Part shown: piece after piece, positions 43,966 through 53,455 of the stretch | Layout of the letters: each line of letters starts with the position of its first letter | How positions within the stretch are numbered: the stretch's first letter is position 1 | DNA from: Roseiarcus sp963813195 | GTDB lineage: Bacteria > Pseudomonadota > Alphaproteobacteria > Rhizobiales > Beijerinckiaceae | Direction of reading: 5' to 3' | Length of the DNA: 64,000 nt | Assembly (NCBI GenBank): GCA_963813195.1 | Contig: CAWEYC010000039.1 | Location: 1-64,000 of the forward strand | Notes under the pieces: generated by a model | Seen by the model: the letters and a program-made list of their open reading frames with translations, nothing else | The model's database searches: none | Told to the model about the DNA's origin: nothing | Translations under genes and position numbers: made by a program

Positions 43966-44395
43966 TTTCTCGGCCGCCGGGAACCACCGACGGCCGTTTC
44001 GTTGTGGAGCTTCGGCCAAAGCAGTCGAGGAATTCGTGCTGTTCGCGCGCGATCTCGAATTTTTCGGGGCAGAAATTCGTAATTGAATAGAGCTTGTCGC
44101 CCTTGGCGCGGAGGCGGCCGAGCAGCGCCACATTTTCATGGATGGCGCCGCCGAGTGTGTCGATCCAGCGCTCATCAAAGAGGCGCAGCTCGCGCGCGTA
44201 CTGGGGATACGCGGCAATACGCGCATCGAGTGCAGGTTGGAAGGTGGGTGCGCGGTCGGTCTCGACGATCCAATCCATCGCGCATGCCGTCGCGAGAAAC
44301 ATTTCCATCGCGCCGTCGTCGGCAAACACCTTCCGAAACAGATTGCGGGGATTCCAACGCAACAAAACGTTGCCGATGTCAACAACGACGACCAT
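43916..44395 (-). pseudogene. Truncated HAD-family hydrolase
   Basis: From ATG 44395 (or 44416) the frame reads VVVVDIGNVLLRWNPRNLFR (motif I), then ERWIDTLGGAIHENVALL and SITNFCPEKFEIAREQHEFL (motif II), up to FLDCFG at about 44015. After that HAD similarity ends and the frame runs into the reverse of the slt 3' end. The Lys (GLIKPD-type) and the acidic motif III/IV of a roughly 200-residue haloacid-dehalogenase-like protein are missing, so it should be inactive. Confidence 0.7.
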
Positions 44396-44588
44396 AATCC
44401 GATTCCTCGGGTTCATCACTCCGCGCGGGGCGATACGAATGCGCCCGCGAGCCGAGCGCACCACGTCCACCGCGCCGGATCGTCGGCATCCTCCGCCGAG
44501 GGTCGATTGCAGCGTTTCGCGCGACACTTGCCCGATGTGAAGTTGCACTGCTGCCAAGTGCTGAGTGTAGAGGGCGACGACAGAGGTC

Positions 44589-44603
44589 AGACTTTTGACG
44601 TCT
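44589..44603. promoter_or_regulatory. Inverted repeat AGAC-N7-GTCT, operator candidate 1
   Basis: AGAC TTTTGAC GTCT, just upstream of the gntR gene. The surrounding CAGACTTTTGACGTCTGT matches the reverse complement of the site at 53792-53806 at nearly all positions, including a shared TGACGTCTGT. A second perfect palindrome, GACGACGCGTCGTC, lies at 44612-44625. TTGACG at 44610 could be the -35 of the gntR promoter. Confidence 0.6.
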
Positions 44604-44676
44604 GTTCTCTTGACGACGCGTCGTCGTAGTGCGATGCTTGCTAACCCGAACTGATTCTGGGAGCGAAACGGCCGCC

Positions 44677-45462
44677 TTGGACAGCACAGATTACGCCAAT
44701 TTGAGCGAAAAGATCTGGGCGCCCAATTCGCGCCGCGAAGATGTCGTCCAGCGCGTGGCGAACGCGCTCAGGGAGCAATTGCTTTCCGGACAACTCGCTG
44801 CTGGGGCTAGGCTCACGCCTGAAGCCGAACTTGCACAAAATCTCGGCATCAGCCGGCCGAGCTTGCGGGAGGCCATCCGCATCCTGGCGCGTGAAGGGCT
44901 CATCATCGTCAAGCATGGGGTGGGGATCTTCGTCACGAACGAGGCCAAACCCATCCTTGGTTCGCTCGAACTGATGCGCTCGATGACTGACGTGATTAGA
45001 GCCTCGGGAGGCGAACCGGCGTGTCGCGATCTCTCGATCGATCAGGTCGATCCGTCCGCCGACATTGCGGAGGAATTGGAACTCGCCGCCGGCGCAAAGA
45101 TAGGCCGAATTCGTCGTGTCCGCCTAATGGACGAGCGGCCGTTCGCTGTCTCCAGGGAATATGTCGTGTTAGACGGGCGTCAGAGAACCTTTGACGCACT
45201 CAAGACGTTTACCGGCGGATCGCTCTACGCGTTTCTGCGACAGAATTTTGGGCTGCCGATTTCGCACAGCAAACTGCGCATGTCCGCAGTGGCCGCTGAG
45301 GCCACCATCGCTCAGGCGCTCGGTCTTACCAAGCGCGCGCCCTTGCTTCTGATGCGTGAACTGCATTTCAGTTTCGATGGCCAGCCAGCGCTCCTGACGA
45401 TCAACTATCACAACGCCGAAGTGATCGAGTTCACGTCCATGCGGTCGGGAATGGCCGTATGA
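44677..45462 (+). CDS. GntR-family (HutC/UTRA-type) transcription regulator
   Basis: About 261 residues from TTG 44677 (GGGAG upstream, 13-nt spacing); GTG 44629 would add 16 residues but lies where the promoter should be. The winged helix-turn-helix at about 20-85 (LTPEAELAQNLGISRPSLRE, GVGIFVTN) is followed by a UTRA-like ligand domain (RIRRVRLMDERPFAVSREYV, LLLMRELHFSFDGQPALL). UTRA domains usually bind small sugars or their phosphates, nucleotides or urocanate-like molecules. Its ATGA overlap with pfkB makes it part of the operon it probably controls. Confidence 0.85.
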   Translation: MDSTDYANLSEKIWAPNSRREDVVQRVANALREQLLSGQLAAGARLTPEAELAQNLGISRPSLREAIRILAREGLIIVKHGVGIFVTNEAKPILGSLELMRSMTDVIRASGGEPACRDLSIDQVDPSADIAEELELAAGAKIGRIRRVRLMDERPFAVSREYVVLDGRQRTFDALKTFTGGSLYAFLRQNFGLPISHSKLRMSAVAAEATIAQALGLTKRAPLLLMRELHFSFDGQPALLTINYHNAEVIEFTSMRSGMAV

Positions 45463-46373
45463 GCCACGCCCGGTTCTGTGTCCTCGGCAATATCAGTATC
45501 GACGATCTCGTTTTTGAGGACGGCTCCACCATGTGGCGCGTGCCGGGCGGCAACTCGATCTATGCTGCGCTGGGCGCTGCTCTTTGGCAGGAGCGACCCG
45601 TAGTAGTCGCGCCGATTGGTCCGGAATATCCCACCGAAGCCATCGGCGATCGGGTCGATCTTTCCTGTTGTCGGCGGTTGGAGCGGACCCTGCGAAATTG
45701 GGGCCTTTATGAAGAAGACGGCAGCCGCATTTTCACATTTCGCTCAAAAACCAAAAACTGGCTCGATTTTAGCCCGACCCTGGCCGACCTCGCCGACTTT
45801 TCCTGCAACTTCGCTCATCTGGCCCCGCTCCGCTGGGAGCTGCAGATCGAACTCCTCGAACGCCTGCGCCGAGACGGGGCGCAGATCGTCTCGGTAGATC
45901 CCGACGACCGGTATTTGGCCGAGCTTGATCGCGCGACGATGTTACGGCTGCTGAGGGCTGTCGATCTGTTCTTGCCCAGCCGGCAAGACATAGACGCCCT
46001 CATGCCGGGCAAGACGCCGCTCGAGGCGATACGAGCCTTGCGCGATGTCGCGCCTGAACTGCCGATCATTGCCATAAAGCGCGGCGAACACGGCGTGCTG
46101 ATGCATTCAGCAGGCTCCAAAGACTATGTCGAAGTCCCGACCACGGCTGAAATTGTCGTCGATGCGACGGGGGCTGGGGACGCATTTTGTGGCGGCGCGC
46201 TCGTCGGCTACGCGCGGACAAAATCAGCGATCGAAGCCATTTTGTGGGGGTCCGTTTCGGCGTCGTTCGCTGTTTCTGCGATGGGGCCCGCGGGTTTGGT
46301 CGCAGCCGATTTCGATGAATGCAAGTCTCGCGTGGAGCGGCTCCGGGCCAGGGTGAATGTCCACGCACTGTGA
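45459..46373 (+). CDS. PfkB-family carbohydrate/nucleoside kinase
   Basis: 304 residues. Starts FCVLGNISIDDLVFEDG, with the substrate motif RVPGGNSIYAALGAA near 30. The C-terminal PfkB signature VDATGAGDAFCGGAL, near 230, carries the catalytic Asp of GAGD. Ribokinase-superfamily kinases phosphorylate sugars or nucleosides. Overlaps gntR by 4 nt; downstream are SIS and BtpA genes. Confidence 0.88.
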   Translation: MSHARFCVLGNISIDDLVFEDGSTMWRVPGGNSIYAALGAALWQERPVVVAPIGPEYPTEAIGDRVDLSCCRRLERTLRNWGLYEEDGSRIFTFRSKTKNWLDFSPTLADLADFSCNFAHLAPLRWELQIELLERLRRDGAQIVSVDPDDRYLAELDRATMLRLLRAVDLFLPSRQDIDALMPGKTPLEAIRALRDVAPELPIIAIKRGEHGVLMHSAGSKDYVEVPTTAEIVVDATGAGDAFCGGALVGYARTKSAIEAILWGSVSASFAVSAMGPAGLVAADFDECKSRVERLRARVNVHAL

Positions 46374-46419
46374 CCGGGTATCGATCGACCGACATCAATA
46401 TTTGACAAGGAGCAAATTC

Positions 46420-47583
46420 GTGGAAGATGAAAAGACCGTGATGTTGCGCGAAATCGCGCTGCAATCCGAATTCGTGAGCGCCAGTATCGACGGCATGCTG
46501 ACGGAAATGCGTAAGGCCATCGCGTCGCGCGATCCGGGCACTCTTGAGCACTGCTTCATGATCGGCTGCGGCGACAGCTATTGTGCGGCGCTCGCCGCGC
46601 GTCAATTCATGATGCAGACGACAGGGAGATTTGCGGAGGCGGTGGAAGCGCTCGAGTTTTCGCGCTATCTCGTCGAGAATCTCCCCGCCAACTCATCTGT
46701 CTTCGGCGTTTCCAATTCCGGCACGGTTTCGCGCACGATCGAGGGCGTACGGCTGGCGCGCGAAAAGGGCGCTTGGACCTTTGCCGTGACGGTCAGCGCC
46801 GACAACAAACTCGCGCAGACCGCCGAGACTTTGATTCGCGTCAATGCGACGCCGAATATCAAGGAGCTTCCCAACGGCTCCCGGGTCGTCACGCCTGGCA
46901 GCGTTACCTATACCGCAAGCATGCTCGGCCTCTTTGTCGCGGGGATTGCATTCGGCGAGCGGCTTGGCAACGTCGACGCCGCCAAGTCCAAGCAGTTGGT
47001 CGCCGATCTTCGCGCCACGGCGGCGGCGATGGCGGCGGCTGATCGCCCCGTTCATGCGCTGGCTCAAGAGATCGCCGGCTCCTTCACTGCGGATCGTCGC
47101 ACCGTGATCTTAGGTGGCGGACCGAACTATGCGACAGCTTATTTCGGCATGGCCAAATGGTTCGAAGGCCTGACTCGGCCTGCCCATCTTTCGCAGCTCG
47201 AAGAATGGGCGCACGAACATTATTTCATCACCGACGAAAAGACCGACACGATCATCGTCCTGCCTCCGGGCGCTGGCCATGACCGGGGACTCGAGCAGGC
47301 GCGGGCGGCCCGCGAAATGGGATCGCGAGTCATCATCATCGGCGAGGCTGGCGATGCAAGTGCGACTGCCGCTTCGGATGTCTACTTCGCCATGCCCGCG
47401 GGCCTACCCGAGCCGCTGACGCCCTTCGTCTACAAGCTGCCGTTTGAGTATCTTTCATGCGAGATTTCCCGCAAGCAGAACATCGCCTTCCTCGGCTTCG
47501 ACAACAAGCGCCGCCAGGAAATCAATTTCCGTCAAATATTCAGCTCCGCTGAATCCAAGACAGCAGCGAACCGGACCGCCTGA
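46420..47583 (+). CDS. SIS-domain protein (sugar-phosphate isomerase/deaminase/deglycase-like)
   Basis: 387 residues from GTG 46420, with AAGGAG at an ideal 7-nt spacing. Two SIS modules: CFMIGCGDSYCAALAARQF, SVFGVSNSGTVSRTIEG and KGAWTFAVTVSADNKLA in the first; ILGGGPNYATAYFGMAKWFE and THLxQLEEWAHEHYF-like sequence in the second. This matches GlmS-isomerase, AgaS and FrlB relatives that act on phosphorylated amino sugars or sugar adducts. No glutaminase domain. Confidence 0.83.
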   Translation: MEDEKTVMLREIALQSEFVSASIDGMLTEMRKAIASRDPGTLEHCFMIGCGDSYCAALAARQFMMQTTGRFAEAVEALEFSRYLVENLPANSSVFGVSNSGTVSRTIEGVRLAREKGAWTFAVTVSADNKLAQTAETLIRVNATPNIKELPNGSRVVTPGSVTYTASMLGLFVAGIAFGERLGNVDAAKSKQLVADLRATAAAMAAADRPVHALAQEIAGSFTADRRTVILGGGPNYATAYFGMAKWFEGLTRPAHLSQLEEWAHEHYFITDEKTDTIIVLPPGAGHDRGLEQARAAREMGSRVIIIGEAGDASATAASDVYFAMPAGLPEPLTPFVYKLPFEYLSCEISRKQNIAFLGFDNKRRQEINFRQIFSSAESKTAANRTA

Positions 47584-48395
47584 TGAGTGAGACGCTTTCT
47601 CTCATTCGAGCCGGTCGCAAGCCCGTTATCGGCATGGTGCAGTTGCTTCCGCTCGCTGGGGGCTCCGGCTACCGCGGCGCCCCCATCCAGGATGTGGTCG
47701 ACGCGGCGCTGTCCGAGGCGGGAATACTGAGCGACAACGGCGTCGATGTCCTGATGGTCCAGAACCTCGGCGACATCCCAGTGGCGACTCACGCGGCGCC
47801 GGTCCAGGTTGCCTGGATGACCCGCGTGGTGGCGGAAGTCCGACAGAAGTTCGGCCGGCCCGTCGGGATCAACCTTCTCGAGAATGACGCCGAGGCGATG
47901 TTCGCGATCGCTTCAGCGGCGCAGGCCGATTTCGTGCGCATCAAGATCTACGTCGGCGCCATGATGACGCCGTTCGGGATCGAGACCGCTCAGGCCCATG
48001 CGGCGATCAAGGCGCGTAATAGCTGGCGGGCTGACAACGTCGCGATCTTCGCCGATGTCCACGATCGCACCGGCACGCCGATTGCAAGCGGCGGATTCCA
48101 GGAAGACGTCGAATTCGCTGTGAGGCTCGGGGGCGCCGACGGACTGGTGTTGACTGGGAAATCGTATCGGCAGACGCTGGAACTGGCGGACGCCGCGCGA
48201 GCCAAATATCCCGATGTGCCGATCCTCATAGGGGGCGGCGTCACTGCGCAAAACTTCAGCGAGATAACCCGGGCCGCCGACGGGGCGATCGTCAGCACGT
48301 CGATGAAGGAATCGGGAAGCGCGGTCGGGTGCTTCGTGCCGGAGAAGGTCACTGCATTCATGGCGGCTGTCCGCGGGAGCGGGCAAGGCAGCTGA
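47583..48395 (+). CDS. BtpA/SgcQ-family TIM-barrel protein
   Basis: 270 residues, ATG overlapping the SIS-gene stop by one base. Starts with KPVIGMVQLLPLAGGSGYRG, typical of the BtpA family, then GVDVLMVQNLGDIP, PVGINLLENDAEAM, ADFVRIKIYVGAMMTP and VPILIGGGVTAQN, a phosphate-binding barrel end. Family members were linked to photosystem I biogenesis in cyanobacteria and to the sgc sugar operon in E. coli; the enzymatic reaction is not known to me. The phosphate-binding loop and the neighbouring kinase suggest a phosphorylated substrate. Confidence 0.87.
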   Translation: MSETLSLIRAGRKPVIGMVQLLPLAGGSGYRGAPIQDVVDAALSEAGILSDNGVDVLMVQNLGDIPVATHAAPVQVAWMTRVVAEVRQKFGRPVGINLLENDAEAMFAIASAAQADFVRIKIYVGAMMTPFGIETAQAHAAIKARNSWRADNVAIFADVHDRTGTPIASGGFQEDVEFAVRLGGADGLVLTGKSYRQTLELADAARAKYPDVPILIGGGVTAQNFSEITRAADGAIVSTSMKESGSAVGCFVPEKVTAFMAAVRGSGQGS

Positions 48396-48460
48396 GTGGA
48401 GAATGGGCGCCAACCGTCGTTGAAAGGAACGCCCACAGGTCAGTGTAAGCGGAAGAAACG

Positions 48461-48772
48461 ATGCTAAAATGTGGCTTTAAAGGTGCTCTTTCGGCGCTCT
48501 CTATCCTCGGTGTGGTTTCAATGGCGCCTGCGGTCGCTTCTACGCGGGCTTACAAGGGGCTGATCGCGGACTCGGTGCTCAAGGATGTCGATGGACTGAA
48601 GGCCAAGCTTGTGTCGGGGGAGATCGTGGTTCCGAACTACTTCGACCTCAAGCCCGGCCAGAAGGAGATGGGCAAGCCTCCGATGGCGACACCGCCGTCC
48701 GTCGCCAACCCAAAATGGCGCAGCAAATTGGAAGCCGCGGCGGTGTCCGCCGCGGCCTCCTTTAGCCGGTGA
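48461..48772 (+). pseudogene. BMP-type ABC solute-binding protein remnant
   Basis: 103 residues: signal peptide (MLKCGFKGALSALSILGVVS, then MAPAVAS) joined directly to YKGLIADSVLKDVDGLKAKL and VVPNYFDLKPGQKEMGKP, which looks like the last 50-60 residues of a BMP/PnrA-like nucleoside-binding protein of about 330-360 residues. The central ligand-binding lobes are absent. It sits exactly where the binding protein precedes the ATPase in such operons. An independent small secreted protein is the alternative. Confidence 0.5.
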
Positions 48773-48786
48773 GAAAGGCTGATCCG

Positions 48787-50340
48787 ATGACGGGCGACGC
48801 GATTCCAGTTGTCAGTCTGCGAAGTGTAGCCAAGAGCTTTGGTCCCCTGGTCGCCATCCACGACGCCACGATCGATATCGCGCGTGGAGAGATTCATGCG
48901 CTCGTCGGTGAAAATGGCGCAGGCAAATCCACTTTGATGAATATTCTGTACGGGCTGATCGCTCGCGATCGTGGCGAGATCGAGTTCGAAGGCAAGCCCG
49001 TTTCGTTCAGCAATCCCAAGGACGCCATCGCATCGGGAATCGGCATGGTGCATCAGCATTTCAAACTTGCGCCATCCTTCACGGTCGCGGAAAACATCAT
49101 CCTTGGTTCCGAACCACTCAAGAGCTTCGGCAGAATCGATAGGTGGCGGGCCGAACGCGAAACAGGCGAATTGAGCGAGAAGTTCGGGCTCAATCTGGAC
49201 CCTCGCGCAATTGTCGGCTCGCTTGCCGTCGGGCTGCGCCAGCGCGTCGAGATTCTCAAGGCGCTCTATCGCGATGCGCAGGTCCTCATTCTCGACGAGC
49301 CGACCGCCGTGCTGACGCCGCAGGAAACGCGCGAATTTTTCGTCACCATGCGGTCGTTGACCGACAATGGCCATTCCATCATTTTCATCACTCACAAGCT
49401 GCGCGAGGTGCTGGCAGCTGCCGATCGCATTTCGGTGATGAGGCACGGACGGATCGTCGCCACGATGGAAAACAAGGGTGTGACCGCGCCGGAGATCGCG
49501 AGGTTGATGGTAGGACGGCCCGTGCTGTTGCGCGTCGCCAAGGGCGAGGCGAAGCCCACGGGCGAGACGCTTCTGAATGTCGTCGGGCTCACCGCCCGAG
49601 GCGAGCGGGGCGAAACCGCCGTCGATGATCTGTCGCTCAGCGTACAAGCCGGCGAAATAGTCGGTCTCGCTGGCGTCCAAGGCAATGGTCAGGACGAACT
49701 GGTCGAGTGCATTGCAGGGTTTCGCCGGCCCGTTTCGGGCGCTGTAGAAATCTGCGGCGCGCCGGCCAGCGCGACGCCGCGAGCCAATCGCGACGCAGGA
49801 CTCGCGTACATTCCGGCCGATCGCGGCGGCCTCGGCCTGTCGCGGGAGAGCGCGATTTGGGAGAACATGACGATAGGTCATCTCGATGAGTTCCGTTCTG
49901 GCCCTTTCCTCAATATTCGGAAAGCTCGGCAGCGGGCTTTGGATCTCATTCGTCAGTTCGATGTGCGAGGCGGAGAACTCGATCTGCCGGCGCGGTCGCT
50001 GTCGGGAGGCAACCAGCAGAAGGTGCAGATCGCGCGCGAACTGACGCGCGACGCTCGATTGATCATCGCCGAACAGCCTTCGCAGGGAGTTGATATCGGC
50101 GCCATCGAAGCCATCCATCGCAAGTTGGTGCAGATGCGCGACGCAGGCAAAGCGGTGTTTGTGATCTCGGCGGACCTCGACGAAATATTCTCGATCTCCG
50201 ATCGCATTCTCGTCATCTACCGCGGAAGGATTGTTGCCGATTTGCGGGCCGAGGCCACAGATGTCGACGAAGTCGGCCGCTATATGGGCGGCTTCGGCGC
50301 CACCGCGGATTTGCAGCAAAGTCGCGCCCATGGCCACTAA
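48787..50340 (+). CDS. ABC transporter ATPase, tandem type (BMP/nucleoside or sugar class)
   Basis: 517 residues from ATG 48787 (AAAGG upstream). First domain: Walker A GENGAGKST, Q-loop MVHQHFKLAPSFTVAENIIL, signature VGLRQRVEI, Walker B LILDEPTAVLTPQE. Second domain: degenerate Walker A GVQGNGQDEL, signature LSGGNQQKVQIAREL, LIIAEQPSQGVDIGA. The MVHQHFxL type is characteristic of YufO/NupA-like ATPases that work with BMP binding proteins and two permeases. No permease follows; the next gene converges 27 nt away. Confidence 0.9.
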   Translation: MTGDAIPVVSLRSVAKSFGPLVAIHDATIDIARGEIHALVGENGAGKSTLMNILYGLIARDRGEIEFEGKPVSFSNPKDAIASGIGMVHQHFKLAPSFTVAENIILGSEPLKSFGRIDRWRAERETGELSEKFGLNLDPRAIVGSLAVGLRQRVEILKALYRDAQVLILDEPTAVLTPQETREFFVTMRSLTDNGHSIIFITHKLREVLAAADRISVMRHGRIVATMENKGVTAPEIARLMVGRPVLLRVAKGEAKPTGETLLNVVGLTARGERGETAVDDLSLSVQAGEIVGLAGVQGNGQDELVECIAGFRRPVSGAVEICGAPASATPRANRDAGLAYIPADRGGLGLSRESAIWENMTIGHLDEFRSGPFLNIRKARQRALDLIRQFDVRGGELDLPARSLSGGNQQKVQIARELTRDARLIIAEQPSQGVDIGAIEAIHRKLVQMRDAGKAVFVISADLDEIFSISDRILVIYRGRIVADLRAEATDVDEVGRYMGGFGATADLQQSRAHGH

Positions 50341-50367
50341 TATAAGCTGACAATTCGCCGTCAGCCA

Positions 50368-51279
50368 TTATGAAGCAGCGAGGCCAGTCTCGATCGCCTG
50401 ACGGTAGGATCGCAGGCCTTTGGCAAGGTCAAGCCGCGGCCGCCAGCCCAGATCACGCGCGATGCGCGTAACGTCGAAAGCTGTCTGCACATCGGGAACG
50501 TCGTCCGCCCCGGGCACAAGCTTGATTCGTGCGCCGGCGATCGCCTCTCGGGCAACCGCCGCGATCTCGGGCATGATCAGTGCTTCGCCCGAACCGACAT
50601 TGTATTCCCTGGCCGGCAACGCCTTCGCTTCAACCGCGACGACGAGTGCTTCGGCGACATCGTCGACATACACGTAGTGATACATGAATTGCGGATCGCA
50701 CGGGATTTCGGTGACACCCCCGGCAATGGCGTCGCGGATTATCGAGCCGAGATGGCAATTGGCGCGACGGTAGGGGCCGTAGACGCGTCCGATGCGCAGG
50801 CTCACCCCTTCCAGCCCATATTCAGATGCGAAGCCCTGGATCAATTGTTCGCAGCTGACCTTGCTGGCGCCGTAAACGGAGGTCGGTCGGAGTGGGGTGT
50901 CCTCGGTGATGTTCGCCGCTCCGACGTCGCCGTAGACGCTGATCGACGAGCAGAAGACGAAGCGACGCATTCCGTGGACGCGGGCGAGATCAAGCAGCGT
51001 TGCCGAGCCATCGATGTTGATCTCCACAATGGACAGCGGCTGCCCCTTGGCCATCATCGGGCCGGAGATCGCGCCGCAATGAATGATCGCTTCGATGCCG
51101 TTTGCGGCAATCAAGGCTTCGAGCTTGGCTCGGTCCTTAAGGCTGACAATCTGCAGCGCGGCGTCGCCACGGTTGAAATCCGTGACGTCGATTGCCGTGA
51201 CCGAGTGGCCGCGGGCGGTCAGTGCGCTTCGCAACGCCATGCCAATGAGGCCGGCGCCGCCAGTGACGAGGACATTCAT
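50368..51279 (-). CDS. NAD-dependent epimerase/dehydratase
   Basis: 303 residues from ATG 51279 (GGGAG, 7-nt spacing). Extended SDR: NVLVTGGAGLIGMALRSAL at the N-terminus, Ser plus YGASK catalytic motif (SSISVYGD, then SVYGASKVSCEQL), and RIGRVYGPYRRANC. Acts on a sugar or sugar acid, bound free or as a nucleotide. Uronate dehydrogenase-like or UDP-sugar epimerase-like roles both fit. Last gene of the minus arm. Confidence 0.85.
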   Translation of the reverse strand: MNVLVTGGAGLIGMALRSALTARGHSVTAIDVTDFNRGDAALQIVSLKDRAKLEALIAANGIEAIIHCGAISGPMMAKGQPLSIVEINIDGSATLLDLARVHGMRRFVFCSSISVYGDVGAANITEDTPLRPTSVYGASKVSCEQLIQGFASEYGLEGVSLRIGRVYGPYRRANCHLGSIIRDAIAGGVTEIPCDPQFMYHYVYVDDVAEALVVAVEAKALPAREYNVGSGEALIMPEIAAVAREAIAGARIKLVPGADDVPDVQTAFDVTRIARDLGWRPRLDLAKGLRSYRQAIETGLAAS

Positions 51280-51322
51280 GTGAAAACTCCCAATGAATTG
51301 CGGTGGAGGCGGGCTCGGCCGG

Positions 51323-52066
51323 TCACAACGCGACCATCCCGCCATCGACGCTGACGTCGGCCCCCGTCATGAAGGATGAACCTTCCGAGCACAGGAAGAT
51401 GATCACCGCGCCAACTTCCTCCGGGGAGGCGAAGCGCCCGATCGGCGTGAGGGGGAGGAACGCCGCGCGCTGCTCCTCGGTGACGTCCCTTTGAATGCCG
51501 GTCATTGTGGTGCCGGGCGACACCGAATTGATCTGGATGTTGAGCGGCGCATATTGCACGCCCGCTTGGCGGGTGAGGGCCAGCACCGCGCCTTTGGAGG
51601 CGCAATACGCCGCGGCGTTCTTCAGGCCGATATGCGCGGCCGTGGACGCGACGTTGCAGATCTTGCCGCGCTTGTTCTCGATCATGCTCGGCAGCACCGC
51701 TTTCATGCCGAGCCAGACGCCCTTGGCGTTGATATCCATGATGCGATCCCAGACATCCTCGGAAACGTCGACGGCTGTGTCGCCGGCAACGGCGACGCCA
51801 GCGTTGTTGACGAGCGCGTCGATGGCGCCGAAGCGGCTCAACGTATCGGCGACCAGCTTGTCCCATGCGGCGACGTCGCGAACATCCATTGTCGTCGCAA
51901 CGGCGGCGCCGCCGGCCGCGGAAATGTCCGCGGCGACCTGAGCGACCCCTTTGACGTCGACCAGCACGACTGTCGCGCCGTAACCGGCAAATCCTTTCGC
52001 CGTCGCCCGGCCGATGCCGTCGCCGGCACCGGTCACAATCACCACTTTGCCTTTAAAATTCATCAT
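51323..52066 (-). CDS. Short-chain dehydrogenase/reductase
   Basis: 247 residues. Classical SDR: VTGAGDGIGRATAKGF, VDVKG acidic turn (NAD preference), LVNNAGVAV, catalytic Ser/Tyr/Lys in ASTAAHIGLKNAAAYCASKG, then VSPGTTMT. Oxidises or reduces an alcohol of unknown identity. AAGGAACC precedes ATG 52066/52063. Between the FAD monooxygenase and the epimerase in one operon. Confidence 0.9.
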   Translation of the reverse strand: MMNFKGKVVIVTGAGDGIGRATAKGFAGYGATVVLVDVKGVAQVAADISAAGGAAVATTMDVRDVAAWDKLVADTLSRFGAIDALVNNAGVAVAGDTAVDVSEDVWDRIMDINAKGVWLGMKAVLPSMIENKRGKICNVASTAAHIGLKNAAAYCASKGAVLALTRQAGVQYAPLNIQINSVSPGTTMTGIQRDVTEEQRAAFLPLTPIGRFASPEEVGAVIIFLCSEGSSFMTGADVSVDGGMVAL

Positions 52067-52189
52067 GTCGGTTGGTTCCTTTGGGAATGCCTCGCCGGGC
52101 GCGGCGCCCTGATGGCCGGGGACTTGGGAAGAGCGAGACGCGGCGGCGAACCGGGCCGCATCGTGCGAGGCTCTGACGCGCGATGCCGC

Positions 52190-53395
52190 TCATGCCTGCG
52201 GCGCCGGCGCATCGCGATAAAGCCTGACGAGACGATCGCGAAAATCAGGCTCGAGTTTCTTCAGTGTGCCGGCGACAGGATCGGCGCCGGCGAGCATCGT
52301 ATCGGTGGCGTCGCGCGAGAAGTCCATGACGAATCGCACGCGATCGAGACGCCGCTTCTCGACGCGGTCGGGGACGGCGTCGAGGCCGTCGCCGGCGTCC
52401 AGCGCGCGGCCGACTTCATCCGCCACCACGCAAGCGTCTTCCACCGCTTGGGTCGCCCCTTGCCCGAGCGTCGGAACCATCGGATGGGCGGCATCGCCGA
52501 CGAGCATCACGCCGCGCGCGCCGGAGTAGCGAACCGTTCCGTCCTGCAACCGCGCCCAATGAATCTGGTCGGCATGGCTTTCAATGGAGGCGATGAGATA
52601 CTCGGCTTGGGAGGACGGCCGGCCGTTGGCGGGCGTGTAGGCCGCGCGCAGAGCCGCGGGTTGCTTCATGGCGTCGGGGACATTGCCGTCGGCTGGAATG
52701 GGGAACGATCCCGCGCAATAGATGAAGTCGCCAGGCACGCGAAAAGAAAGCAGCCGGTTGGGCCCGTTGAACCACTGGCCGTAGTCGTCGATCGGACAAT
52801 CCTCGCCTGCCGGGAACAGCAACCGGTAAAGGCAGACGCCAAGGAAATTCGGCGCCTCGGCGCCGAGAAAACGATCGCGCACCTGCGAGTAGCGGCCGTC
52901 GCCGCCGACAAGCAGATCAATCCCGCCGATGCGCTTCCGACAGCCGTCCGATCTATCGACGTAGCGGACGAACAAGCCGTTCTCATCGCGCCCGCATTCC
53001 CGCATTTCCGCGCCATAGATGATTTTCTCGGCGAGCGGCGCCCGCAGAAGCGCGTAAAGCTCCGCCCAGCGAATGCGAATTCCGGGGTTGTCGGAGACCT
53101 CTTTCAAAGCCAGGTCCATCAGAACTTGGCCGTCGGTCAGCGAGATCGACCAACTCTCCCAAGGCAGGCTGTTCGCAATGATCGTTTCGGCGCGCTCGGG
53201 CATGATCTGGCGCAAGGCCTTGAGGGCGTTCGGCCCGACATTGAGGCCCGTGCCGGCGTCCATATGCTCGTCGGCGCCGACGCGTTCGAAGCAAATGAGA
53301 TCGATGTCGTCGCGGCGGATCAGACCTGAGGTGATCAGGCTTCCCGCGATTCCGGCGCCGCAGACGACGATGCGCGGTCGTGTTTTCCGCTTCAT
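52190..53395 (-). CDS. FAD-dependent monooxygenase (aromatic/heterocycle hydroxylase type)
   Basis: 401 residues from ATG 53395 (a TTG 30 nt upstream is less likely). Rossmann motif PRIVVCGAGIAGSLITSGLI at the N-terminus, the DG-type motif LLVGGDGRYSQVRDRFLG near 160, and the GD motif VMLVGDAAHPMVPTLGQGA near 290. This is the PHBH/HpxO/UbiH-like class A flavoprotein group, which hydroxylates aromatic or N-heteroaromatic rings with NAD(P)H and O2. The amidohydrolase remnant just upstream points to a heterocyclic substrate (inference). Confidence 0.85.
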   Translation of the reverse strand: MKRKTRPRIVVCGAGIAGSLITSGLIRRDDIDLICFERVGADEHMDAGTGLNVGPNALKALRQIMPERAETIIANSLPWESWSISLTDGQVLMDLALKEVSDNPGIRIRWAELYALLRAPLAEKIIYGAEMRECGRDENGLFVRYVDRSDGCRKRIGGIDLLVGGDGRYSQVRDRFLGAEAPNFLGVCLYRLLFPAGEDCPIDDYGQWFNGPNRLLSFRVPGDFIYCAGSFPIPADGNVPDAMKQPAALRAAYTPANGRPSSQAEYLIASIESHADQIHWARLQDGTVRYSGARGVMLVGDAAHPMVPTLGQGATQAVEDACVVADEVGRALDAGDGLDAVPDRVEKRRLDRVRFVMDFSRDATDTMLAGADPVAGTLKKLEPDFRDRLVRLYRDAPAPQA

Positions 53396-53455
53396 GCAAC
53401 CGCAACTCTCACAAACTGAGAACAACCGACGGCGTCTGCTGGCGGCCGCGCGCGA

